Origin: Thermoleophilia bacterium UBA6103
GTDB taxonomy: Bacteria > Actinomycetota > Thermoleophilia > UBA2241
Assembly (NCBI GenBank): GCA_002423545.1
Contig: DIWP01000022.1
Span: 76,282 to 87,204 of the forward strand
Length of the DNA: 10,923 nucleotides
Reading direction: 5' to 3'
In this document: positions 4,796 through 10,923 of the stretch, piece after piece
Numbering within the stretch: position 1 is the stretch's first letter
How the letters are laid out: every line of letters starts with the position of its first letter
The notes under the pieces: generated by a model
The model's input: only the letters and a program-made list of their open reading frames with translations
Told to the model about the DNA's origin: nothing
The model's database searches: none
Made by a program: the position numbers and the translations under genes

Positions 4796-6529
4796 GTGTC
4801 CGATTCGATCATCACCGCACAGTCCGTGATCACCATGGATACGCTGCGGACGAGAGCGGAGGCGGTAGCCGTCGCTGACGGCGGCGTCATCGAGGCCGTG
4901 GGTTCCGTCGAGGAATGCACCGCAGCGCTTCCCCACGCCGACCGCCAGGATCTCGCCGACGCCGTCCTGCTGCCCGGCTTCATCGAGCCACACAGCCATC
5001 CGCTCGTGAGCGGTGCGGCGACGATGCCGCCCGCCTACGATATCGCCCCCTGGTCCGCCTCCAGCTGGGCGGAAGTCGAGAAGGTCTTCAGGAAGGCGAT
5101 CGCCGAGGCGCCGGCCGCCGACACGCCGCTCGTCTTCTGGGGATTCGACCGGCTGCTGCACGGCGCCGACGCTCCCACGTCCGCCACGCTGGACCCGATC
5201 TTCGGTGACCGCATGGTCGTGGTGCTGGACAACTCCGGCCACGGAGCGTTCGTCACCAGCGCCGTCATCCGCCACCTCGGCTGGGACAAGGAGCCACCGG
5301 CGAACCCCGTGGGAGGCAGCTTCGGCCGCACCGCCGACGGTCACCTCAACGGGCAGGGCTGGGAGGTCGCCGGCCAGTTTCCGTTGAGCATGCCGGTCAT
5401 GGGCGCCGCCATCAAGGACCCCGTCCTCTCGGCCGCCCGCTACTACGCGGAGATGGCCAAGGCCGGCATCACCTCGACCAGCGACATGACCTTCAACAGC
5501 ACCGACCTGCCGGCCTACGAGCGTCTCGCATCGACCCCCGGCTGCCCCCTGCGCGTGAGCTTCTACCACATGTCGACGGAGGCCGACTGCGGCACGACCC
5601 TGCAGTCGAGCGTGCCGGATTCGCTGCTCAACAAGCAGGGCATCAAGCTCTGGACCGACGGCTCGCCGTGGATCGGCAACATCGCTATCTCGTTCCGCTA
5701 TCAGGACACCGCGGCCGTACGCCGCGGCGGCATCTCGCTCGATGACGGCGGGACCAAGGAGCTCAACTACACGCGCGACCAGCTCGATGCCATCCTTGAC
5801 GCCCACGTGCCCGAAGGCTGGCAGATGGCGTTCCACGTCAACGGCGACATCGCGTTCGACGTGCTGCTGGACGCGTACGAGCGAGCCCTCGACAAGTATG
5901 GCCTGACGGGATCGGACCACCGCTGGCGCGTCGAGCATCTCGGGGCCGTGCGCGGCGACCAGATGCGGCGTGCCGGTGCGCTCGGTGTGGTCGCTTCCAT
6001 GGCGCCGTTCCAGTCCTACTACTGGGGCGACCTGCTCGACGGCGAGATGTTCACCCACGACGTCGGCAGCCGCTGGCAGCGCTTCCGCGACGCCTTCGAC
6101 GCCGGCCTGCGGCCGTCGTTCCACAACGACGGCGCCGTGTCGCCGCCAACGCCGCTGCTCAACATGCAGACGGCGATAACGCGCCGCACCAGCAGCGGCA
6201 CGGTGCGCGGTCCCGAGCAGGCGGTGTCGACCGACGAGGCCTTGCAGGCGCACACCATCAACGCCGCCTACATCCTCAAGCGCGACGACGTGCTGGGGTC
6301 GATCGAGGTCGGCAAATGGGCCGACTTCGTCGCCCTCTCGGCCGACCCCTATGAGATCGACCCGGCGACGCTGGCGGCGACGGTCGAGGTGCTCGGCACC
6401 TGGCGCGGCGGTGAGCGCATCGACCCGGACGGCTTCGTGAAGACTGTCGAAGACGCCGGCCCCTCCGGCCTCAGTCACCCGGCGCCGCGCGGCGGCTGCC
6501 ACCCTCTCCACCACCACGCGCATCAATAA
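4796..6529 (+). CDS. YtcJ-type amidohydrolase (metal-dependent hydrolase)
   Basis: 577 residues from GTG 4796. The amidohydrolase superfamily is shown by the first metal-binding motif PGFIEPHSHP (60-69, H66 and H68), FHVNGD (H347), RVEHLGAV (H381), SFHNDGAVSP (H443, D445) and the C-terminal beta-strand region ILKRDDVLGSIEVGKWADFV typical of the composite-domain sandwich. These match the Amidohydro_3/YtcJ branch, cytosolic metal-dependent enzymes hydrolysing C-N or similar bonds; the substrate cannot be read from sequence. Its length is close to the usual 530-580. The last 18 residues, SHPAPRGGCHPLHHHAHQ, carry six His and one Cys and are unlike the normal family end; they could bind metal or be unselected extension. 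A strong hairpin follows the stop by about 30 bases. The TetR-MMPL pair downstream on the same strand raises the possibility of a shared substrate, but no overlap or shared promoter shows this. Confidence 0.9.
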   Translation: MSDSIITAQSVITMDTLRTRAEAVAVADGGVIEAVGSVEECTAALPHADRQDLADAVLLPGFIEPHSHPLVSGAATMPPAYDIAPWSASSWAEVEKVFRKAIAEAPAADTPLVFWGFDRLLHGADAPTSATLDPIFGDRMVVVLDNSGHGAFVTSAVIRHLGWDKEPPANPVGGSFGRTADGHLNGQGWEVAGQFPLSMPVMGAAIKDPVLSAARYYAEMAKAGITSTSDMTFNSTDLPAYERLASTPGCPLRVSFYHMSTEADCGTTLQSSVPDSLLNKQGIKLWTDGSPWIGNIAISFRYQDTAAVRRGGISLDDGGTKELNYTRDQLDAILDAHVPEGWQMAFHVNGDIAFDVLLDAYERALDKYGLTGSDHRWRVEHLGAVRGDQMRRAGALGVVASMAPFQSYYWGDLLDGEMFTHDVGSRWQRFRDAFDAGLRPSFHNDGAVSPPTPLLNMQTAITRRTSSGTVRGPEQAVSTDEALQAHTINAAYILKRDDVLGSIEVGKWADFVALSADPYEIDPATLAATVEVLGTWRGGERIDPDGFVKTVEDAGPSGLSHPAPRGGCHPLHHHAHQ

Positions 6530-6560
6530 GGGATCGGGGCGAGAATGAGCACGGCGGCGG

Positions 6561-6590
6561 CCGCCGTCTGCCCGTGGCAGAAGACGGCGG
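6561..6590 (+). terminator. Strong hairpin after the amidohydrolase gene (candidate terminator)
   Basis: Arms CCGCCGTCTGCC (6561-6572) and GGCAGAAGACGGCGG (6576-6590) pair over 12 bases, with a CGT loop and a small bulge in the second arm. The stem begins 32 bases after the amidohydrolase stop. No T-tract follows, but stability and position suit a transcription end. If so, the tetR-MMPL pair has its own promoter, in line with the candidate at 6681-6709. Confidence 0.5.
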
Positions 6591-6634
6591 AGCACGCTGT
6601 CGGCGAAGCCGGACCGCGCACGCAGCACGCGCCA

Positions 6635-6661
6635 GGCCGAGGCTACCGGGGCTGCTCGGCC
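6635..6661. other. Second, weaker stem in the amidohydrolase-tetR gap
   Basis: GGCCGAG (6635-6641) and CTCGGCC (6655-6661) can pair around a 13-base loop. It may back up the stronger hairpin at 6561-6590 or be chance in GC-rich sequence. Confidence 0.25.
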
Positions 6662-6680
6662 GGGGCTGCCTGGGCTGCGC

Positions 6681-6709
6681 TTGACCGGCCGCCGATCACA
6701 GACCATACT
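6681..6709 (+). promoter_or_regulatory. Candidate sigma-70-type promoter of tetR-MMPL
   Basis: TTGACC (6681-6686), a 17-base spacer and CATACT (6704-6709). The -35 matches the consensus at five of six positions and the -10 at four. Transcription would start near 6716, inside the inverted repeats at 6709-6731, leaving a leader of roughly 75 bases before the TetR start. The promoter and the following AT-rich island stand out in otherwise GC-rich DNA. Confidence 0.5.
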
Positions 6710-6731
6710 GCAAATGATGTTTGCGTTTGCA
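6709..6731. promoter_or_regulatory. Inverted repeats at the tetR promoter, candidate TetR operator
   Basis: TGCAAA (6709-6714) faces TTTGCA (6726-6731), and the shorter GCAAA (6710-6714) also faces TTTGC (6720-6724), forming nested inverted repeats. They start at the last base of the predicted -10 and cover the expected transcription start. TetR-family repressors commonly bind inverted repeats at their own promoter, so autoregulation by the next gene is the simplest reading. This is inferred from position and symmetry only. Confidence 0.45.
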
Positions 6732-6792
6732 ATAAGCATTATCGCTAGCGGGGCGGCCTTCCCGACGGCCGCCGGGAGCCGGGAGCGTCACG

Positions 6793-7578
6793 ATGACGGC
6801 TGAGCCCGGCGGCCGCCGGGAACAGCGGCACGCCGCCACGCGCGCCGACATCCTCGACGCGGCGCGCGCCGTCGTCGCCGAGCGCGGCACCGCCGACCTC
6901 AACCTCAAGGACGTCGCCGAACAGGCCGGCTTCGGCAACCCGGCCTCGCTCTACCGCTACTTCTCGAGCCGGCAGGAGATGCTGGTCTGCCTGGCGCACG
7001 GCAGCCTCACGGCGCTGCGCGACCATCTGGCGCGGGTCCCGGCAGACACGCCCGCGGAGGAGTATCTGATCGGCCTCGGGCTCGCCTACCTGGACTTCGC
7101 CCGCAAGCACCCCGAAGAGATCGCCCTCGTGTTCGAGAGCCTGCGCAGCCTCTCGCCGGTCGACCAGGAGGTCGCGATGCCGAGCGGCATCTTCGGCATC
7201 ATCGACGATGCCGTACGCCGGGCCGTCGACGAGGGCGTGCTCCCGGCTCGCTCCGAGGAAGACATCCAGATCATGTGGCACGGCGCCTGGGCGCTGGTCC
7301 ACGGCCTGGCCATGATCGAGAGCCTGCACAGCGGAGCGCACTGCGAGATGCTGCGCCGCAGCCACCCCGTCGTGCTGCGCGCCTACATCGAGGGACTCAA
7401 GACGGGGGCACTGGAGTCCGGGGAAGGGCCTGCGACGGCCGACGGTACGGTCAAGGCCGGGAGCGCGGACGGGACGGCCGTCGCGGGAGCCGCCGCGCCC
7501 GAGCCCGGCAGCACGGCCGCGACGGGCGCGGCCGCGCGCACCGACCCGCGGCGGCGCGACGATCGGCGGCCGCGATGA
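6793..7578 (+). CDS. TetR-family transcriptional repressor with low-complexity C-terminal tail
   Basis: 261 residues. The N-terminal TetR helix-turn-helix is clear: RADILDAARAVVAERGTADL (17-36), LKDVAEQAGFGNPASLYRYF (38-57) and then SSRQEMLVCLAHG. Residues about 75-205 are helical and should form the ligand-binding and dimer domain, with HPEEIALVFE (106-115) resembling the C-terminal domain of many TetR proteins. The final 50 or so residues (208-261) are Ala/Gly/Thr/Pro-rich and end RRRDDRRPR; usual TetR proteins of about 200 residues lack this. ATG 6793 follows GGGAG by 7 bases. The stop overlaps the MMPL start (ATGA, 7575-7578), so the two are translationally coupled and the exporter is the probable target. 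Inverted repeats at 6709-6731 suggest autoregulation. The inducer is unknown. Confidence 0.92.
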   Translation: MTAEPGGRREQRHAATRADILDAARAVVAERGTADLNLKDVAEQAGFGNPASLYRYFSSRQEMLVCLAHGSLTALRDHLARVPADTPAEEYLIGLGLAYLDFARKHPEEIALVFESLRSLSPVDQEVAMPSGIFGIIDDAVRRAVDEGVLPARSEEDIQIMWHGAWALVHGLAMIESLHSGAHCEMLRRSHPVVLRAYIEGLKTGALESGEGPATADGTVKAGSADGTAVAGAAAPEPGSTAATGAAARTDPRRRDDRRPR

Positions 7579-9950
7579 CCGCCCGGCGCCCGTTCACGGA
7601 GCGTCTGGCGCGGGCGTGCGCCGCCCACCCGCGCCTCACCGTCGCCTTGTGGCTACTCGCCCTGGTCATCGGCGGCGCGACCTTCGCGCTGCTCAACGAC
7701 GCCTTCCGGGCCGAGGACGACTTCCTCAACGAGCCCGAAGCCAAGAAGGCGCAGATCCTCATCGAGCGCCGCCTCGACCAGGCACAGCGCGACACCGAGG
7801 TGGTGATCGTCAGCTCGCCGGAGCTGACCGTCGAAGACCCGGCCTTCAGGCAGCATGTCGAGGACCTCGCCGCCGACCTGCGGGCGCTCGGCCCGGACGA
7901 CGTCGGCGAGGTCGTGACCTACTACGACCTCGAGGCGGCCGCGGCGGCGCGCTCGGACGAGGAAGAGGACGCCGGCGGTGAAGGGGCCGGCGGTGAAGAC
8001 TCCGGACCAGTGTCCGGCGGCGACGGACCCGCGGTCGCCGGCGCTGCGTCCGCGGCCGGCGACCCGTCCTTCCTGGTGTCCGACGACCGCCACACGACCA
8101 TCGTGCTCGTCGATCTGGCCGGTCTGCCGACCGACGCCGAACAGCACGTCGGCGGTGTCATCGACGTCGCCGGCGAGGCAGACGGAGACGGCTTCACCGT
8201 CGTGGTCACCGGCTCTGCCGCCTGGATGCACGAAGCCAACGGTCTGGCGGAGTCGGACCTGCAGCGCGGCGAGATCATCGGCGTCCCCATCGCGATGATC
8301 ATCCTGCTCATCGTGTTCGGAGCCGTGGTCGCCGCCCTGGTGCCGCTGGTCCTGGCGGCGTTCGCCATCGTCGTCGCGCTGGCTCTCACGGCGCTGTTCG
8401 GCCAGACGTTCGAGCTCTCCATCTTCGCCGTGAACATCATCATCACGATGGGGCTGGCCGTGGGTATCGACTACTCGCTGTTCATCGTGTCGCGCTTTCG
8501 GGAGGAGCGGCGCCGCGGCCTCGACAAGGTCGAGGCCATCGCCGCGGCCGCCGCCACCGCCAGCCGGGCGGTCTTCTTCAGCGGCATGACCGTGGTGCTC
8601 TCGCTGATGGGCATGCTCATCGTGCCGTTCTCGATCTTCCCGAGCCTCGGCGCCGGCGCCATCGCGGTGGTGCTGGCGGCGGTGGCCGCCGCGCTGACGC
8701 TCCTGCCGGCGGTGCTGAGCATGCTCGGAGACCGCGTCAACGCCCTGCGTCTGCCGTACCTGGGCCGCCGGCTCCTGCCGGCGTCGGCCGGCGGACCGCA
8801 GGTCGACGCTCCGGCGGGCAACGGCGGCTGGTGGGGGCGGGCGGCACGCACCATCATGCGCCGCCCGACGGTGAGCCTGCTGCTGGGCGTCGCCGTGCTG
8901 TCCGCCGTCACCGTGCCGCTGCTGTTCATGGAACGCGGCGCCTCAGGCGTCAGCGGCCTGCCGGAGCGGCTCGGGGTCAAACAGGGGCTGACGATCCTGG
9001 AGCGCGACTTCTCGGCCGGCTGGACCAGCCCGGTCCTGGTAGCCGTCGACGGACCACTGCTCAACCCGGCCGTCCTCGGCGGTCTGCAGCGCTTCCAGAC
9101 CGCCCTCGATCGGGACGGTCGCTTCACCCCGATCGGCTTCGACACCGCGGACACCGGTACGCTCGCCGTGGTGCGGCTCATCCAGGATCCGGCACCGACC
9201 AGCGCCGAGGCCTTCACCGCCATCGACGACCTGCGCACCGACATCGTCCCCGCGTCCTTCGGCGGCACGCCGGCGACCGTCTACGTGGGCGGCGCCACGG
9301 CGATGTTCGCCGACGCCTTCGACATGATCGACCTCTACATGCCGATCGTCATCGGCCTCGTGCTCTTCCTGAGCTTCCTCCTGCTGCTCGTCGCCTTCCG
9401 CTCGGTGATCGTCTCGCTGGTCGCCATCGCCATGAACCTGCTCTCGGTCGGTGCGTCGTATGGCGCCCTCGTGCTGGTGTTCCAGTATGGGTTCGGCGCC
9501 GATCTGCTCGGCTTCACGCGCGTCTCGACCATCGAGGCCTGGGTGCCGCTGCTCATGTTCTGCGTGCTGTTCGGCCTCTCCATGGACTACCAGGTGTTCC
9601 TGCTCAGCCGCATCCGCGAGCGCTGGGACCAGACCCACGATAGCCGCGAGTCGGTCATCTTCGGGGTGCAGTCCACGGCCGGCATCATCACCGGCGCGGC
9701 GCTGATCATGGTGGCCGTGTTCGCCGGCCTGGCGAGCGGCGAGCTGGTGATGTTCCAGCAGATGGGCTTCGGGCTGGCGGTCGCCGTGCTCCTCGACGCG
9801 ACCGTGGTGCGCACCGTGGTGGCACCGGCGGTCATCGGCCTGATAGGTCCGCGCGTCTGGTGGTTGCCCCGCTGGCTGGAGTGGCTGCCGCGGATCGGGA
9901 TCGACGGCTCGCCGACGCCGCCCGCCGCCGATATCACCCAAAACGGGTGA
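7575..9950 (+). CDS. MMPL/RND-family membrane transporter
   Basis: 791 residues, starting at the ATG that overlaps the tetR stop; the frame stays open further upstream only as a shadow of tetR. The layout is a twofold RND repeat. TM1 lies at about 23-40, a first extracytoplasmic domain at 45-230, and helices at about 235-253, 256-276, 284-306, 333-351 and 357-380. After a cytoplasmic linker come a helix near 432-450, a second extracytoplasmic domain, and further helices from about residue 590. Both proton-relay motifs of MMPL proteins are present: GLAVGIDYSLFIVSRFREE (D299, Y300) and FGLSMDYQVFLLSR (D671, Y672). Such proteins use the proton gradient to export lipids, siderophores or drugs across the inner membrane. 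The first periplasmic domain has an acidic Ala/Gly insertion at about 121-165. The substrate is unknown; coupling to TetR points to inducible export. Confidence 0.93.
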   Translation: MTARRPFTERLARACAAHPRLTVALWLLALVIGGATFALLNDAFRAEDDFLNEPEAKKAQILIERRLDQAQRDTEVVIVSSPELTVEDPAFRQHVEDLAADLRALGPDDVGEVVTYYDLEAAAAARSDEEEDAGGEGAGGEDSGPVSGGDGPAVAGAASAAGDPSFLVSDDRHTTIVLVDLAGLPTDAEQHVGGVIDVAGEADGDGFTVVVTGSAAWMHEANGLAESDLQRGEIIGVPIAMIILLIVFGAVVAALVPLVLAAFAIVVALALTALFGQTFELSIFAVNIIITMGLAVGIDYSLFIVSRFREERRRGLDKVEAIAAAAATASRAVFFSGMTVVLSLMGMLIVPFSIFPSLGAGAIAVVLAAVAAALTLLPAVLSMLGDRVNALRLPYLGRRLLPASAGGPQVDAPAGNGGWWGRAARTIMRRPTVSLLLGVAVLSAVTVPLLFMERGASGVSGLPERLGVKQGLTILERDFSAGWTSPVLVAVDGPLLNPAVLGGLQRFQTALDRDGRFTPIGFDTADTGTLAVVRLIQDPAPTSAEAFTAIDDLRTDIVPASFGGTPATVYVGGATAMFADAFDMIDLYMPIVIGLVLFLSFLLLLVAFRSVIVSLVAIAMNLLSVGASYGALVLVFQYGFGADLLGFTRVSTIEAWVPLLMFCVLFGLSMDYQVFLLSRIRERWDQTHDSRESVIFGVQSTAGIITGAALIMVAVFAGLASGELVMFQQMGFGLAVAVLLDATVVRTVVAPAVIGLIGPRVWWLPRWLEWLPRIGIDGSPTPPAADITQNG

Positions 9951-9951
9951 T
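9933..9951. terminator. Hairpin spanning the stop codon of the MMPL gene
   Basis: ATCACCC (9933-9939) and GGGTGAT (9945-9951) form a 7-bp stem with an AAAAC loop, and the TGA stop lies inside the second arm. It may be a compact transcription end signal, although no T-tract follows. The 151-base gap to the next gene shows no convincing promoter to me. Confidence 0.3.
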
Positions 9952-10090
9952 GCGCGGCCCAGCTCCTTCCTGCCAGAGTCGTCGCGGACTGCCCTGAGCT
10001 GAGCCGGTCACGTGGTCGCAGGGGCACCCGGACATCCAGCCCCGGCTGGAACGTCACTGACAGACCGGGCCCGAGATGGCCAGCCGGCAT

Positions 10091-10097
10091 GAGGAGG
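10091..10097 (+). promoter_or_regulatory. Ribosome binding site of the secreted surface protein
   Basis: GAGGAGG, 5 bases before the ATG at 10103. It places the start directly before a signal peptide. Confidence 0.75.
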
Positions 10098-10102
10098 TTC
10101 CG

Positions 10103-10923
10103 ATGAGACGCTTGCTCCCCCTTGTCCTCTGCGCCGCTCTGCTGGGGCTGGCGCTGCCGGCTACGGCCGGTGCCAAGACGCCGAGCCTCAAGAGCCTGGC
10201 CAAGACGGTGACCGCGCTGCAGAAGAAGGTCAACGCCCAGAGCAAGACGATCGCCAAGCTCTCGGCCAGGCTCAAGGCCGACGAGACCGCCCTGGCCGCC
10301 AAGCACAGCCTGCTGACCGGCAGCGGTGCTCCGGCCGCGGCGAGCGGCTCTGTCGGCGACATGTACCTCGACACCATGGCCCGACAGCTCTACGGACCGA
10401 AGACCTCGTCCGGCTGGGGCTCGCCGACCTCACTGGTAGGCCCCAAGGGCGGCACCGGCGCCACCTGGTACACCGGCAGCGGCGCCCCGGCGGCCGGCAC
10501 CGGCGTCAACAACGACCTCTACCTGCGCACCGACACCGGTGCGGTCTACAAGAAGAGCAGCGGCACCTGGAGTTCGATCGCCAACATCACCGGGCCCGAC
10601 CCGGCGGCCGATCCAGACTACGCCGGCCTGTTCGCCGTCGCGCCCTACGTGACCGTGCAAGGCACGGTCAACGGCGTGCACGGCCCCAACGTCGTGCTGC
10701 AGGGCTGCAACCTGCAGGTCAAGAGCACCACGAGCGAGACCGACACGAGCGGCACCGGCAACGTCATCGTGGGCTGGAACTACAATCCGTACTCTCTGCC
10801 GTCACCCTTCCGCACCGGCTCCAACAACCTGGTCGTCGGCAGCGAGAACAACTTCACGACCTGCGGCTGCTTCGTGGCCGGCTACCAGAACACCACCAGC
10901 GGCGCCTTCTCCAGTGTCAGCGG
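10103..10923 (+). CDS. Secreted surface protein with coiled coil, duplicated module and YadA-head-like repeats, 3' end beyond window
   Basis: The first 273 codons are present and the frame is open at the right edge. Residues 1-24 are a signal peptide (MRRLLPLVLCAALLGLALPA core, likely cut after AGA at 24). Residues 25-70 are Lys/Ala/Leu-rich and probably a coiled coil (SLAKTVTALQKKVNAQSKTI). Two related modules follow: LTGSGAPAAASGSVGDMYLD at 71-90 and YTGSGAPAAGTGVNNDLYLR at 123-142, each ending in a Tyr/Trp-rich stretch and a Gly-Pro step; a short collagen-like GPKGGTGA (113-120) joins them. From about 215, GNVIVGWNY, GSNNLVVGSENNF and CFVAGYQNTTSGAFSSVSG resemble the head repeats of trimeric autotransporter adhesins (YadA, Hep_Hag). 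The likely product is a trimeric cell-surface or secreted fibre. A C-terminal anchor cannot be judged. Length and partner genes lie outside the window. Confidence 0.8.
   Translation, partial: MRRLLPLVLCAALLGLALPATAGAKTPSLKSLAKTVTALQKKVNAQSKTIAKLSARLKADETALAAKHSLLTGSGAPAAASGSVGDMYLDTMARQLYGPKTSSGWGSPTSLVGPKGGTGATWYTGSGAPAAGTGVNNDLYLRTDTGAVYKKSSGTWSSIANITGPDPAADPDYAGLFAVAPYVTVQGTVNGVHGPNVVLQGCNLQVKSTTSETDTSGTGNVIVGWNYNPYSLPSPFRTGSNNLVVGSENNFTTCGCFVAGYQNTTSGAFSSVS

Noticed and set aside
4179..4878. Open frames on both strands through the 21-bp repeats, giving heptad-like peptides
   Set aside because: A 21-base period keeps every frame open by itself. There is no ribosome binding site, domain or family, and the peptides are simple repeats.
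4715..6739. Very long minus-strand open frame (674 codons) opposite the amidohydrolase
   Set aside because: An antisense shadow caused by high GC. No motifs are seen, and the plus strand carries all amidohydrolase metal ligands.
6545..6748. 67-codon plus-strand frame between the amidohydrolase and tetR
   Set aside because: It runs through a strong hairpin and the predicted tetR promoter and operator, its codon usage loses G/C bias near the end, and it has no domain or hydrophobic segment.
7275..7574. Upstream extension of the MMPL frame to 7275
   Set aside because: It is the +1-shifted shadow of tetR, Arg-rich and without structure. The family N-terminus begins at ATG 7575, which overlaps the tetR stop.

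Overview
The window reads as a piece of chromosome from a high-GC, free-living actinobacterium. Codon third positions are strongly G/C, GTG is used as a start twice, and candidate terminators are GC hairpins without T-tracts. The gene mix (type IV pilin with a C-terminal lectin-like sandwich, a secreted YadA-head-like protein with collagen-like spacers, MMPL transporter, SPFH protein) would suit a deep-branching group such as Thermoleophilia. That placement is an inference from gene style, not from a marker gene.

Layout, left to right. On the minus strand lie the start of an SPFH/band-7 membrane protein (cut by the left edge) and, upstream of it, a type IV pilin-like gene whose product ends in a concanavalin-like domain. 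From 1887 everything runs on the plus strand. First come a GreA/GreB-family elongation-factor relative and, 45 bases later, a glutaredoxin-thioredoxin reductase fusion. A region of small or uncertain elements follows (3714-4795): degenerate GC-rich repeats, a two-TM small membrane protein, a 26-bp near-perfect palindrome, a 63-residue single-TM protein, and a 21-bp minisatellite. Next are a YtcJ-type amidohydrolase with a His-rich tail, a strong hairpin, an AT-rich control region with a sigma-70-like promoter and inverted repeats, and a TetR regulator coupled by an ATGA overlap to an MMPL/RND transporter. The window ends inside a secreted protein with a coiled coil, two copies of a GSGAPAA module and the start of a YadA-head-like repeat region.

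How the genes work together. The clearest functional unit is tetR-MMPL: an autoregulated repressor and the exporter it probably controls. The amidohydrolase may or may not belong to it, because a hairpin lies between them. The GreA-like and Grx-TrxR genes may share a transcript. The pilin-like and YadA-like genes are both predicted cell-surface products but are not adjacent and no assembly genes are present. I found no tRNA, rRNA, CRISPR array, insertion sequence or phage gene. I do not see a clear new multi-gene system; the most unusual items are the pilin-lectin fusion, the Grx-TrxR fusion without the usual NADPH-phosphate motif, the palindrome at 4214-4239 and the duplicated modules in the last gene.
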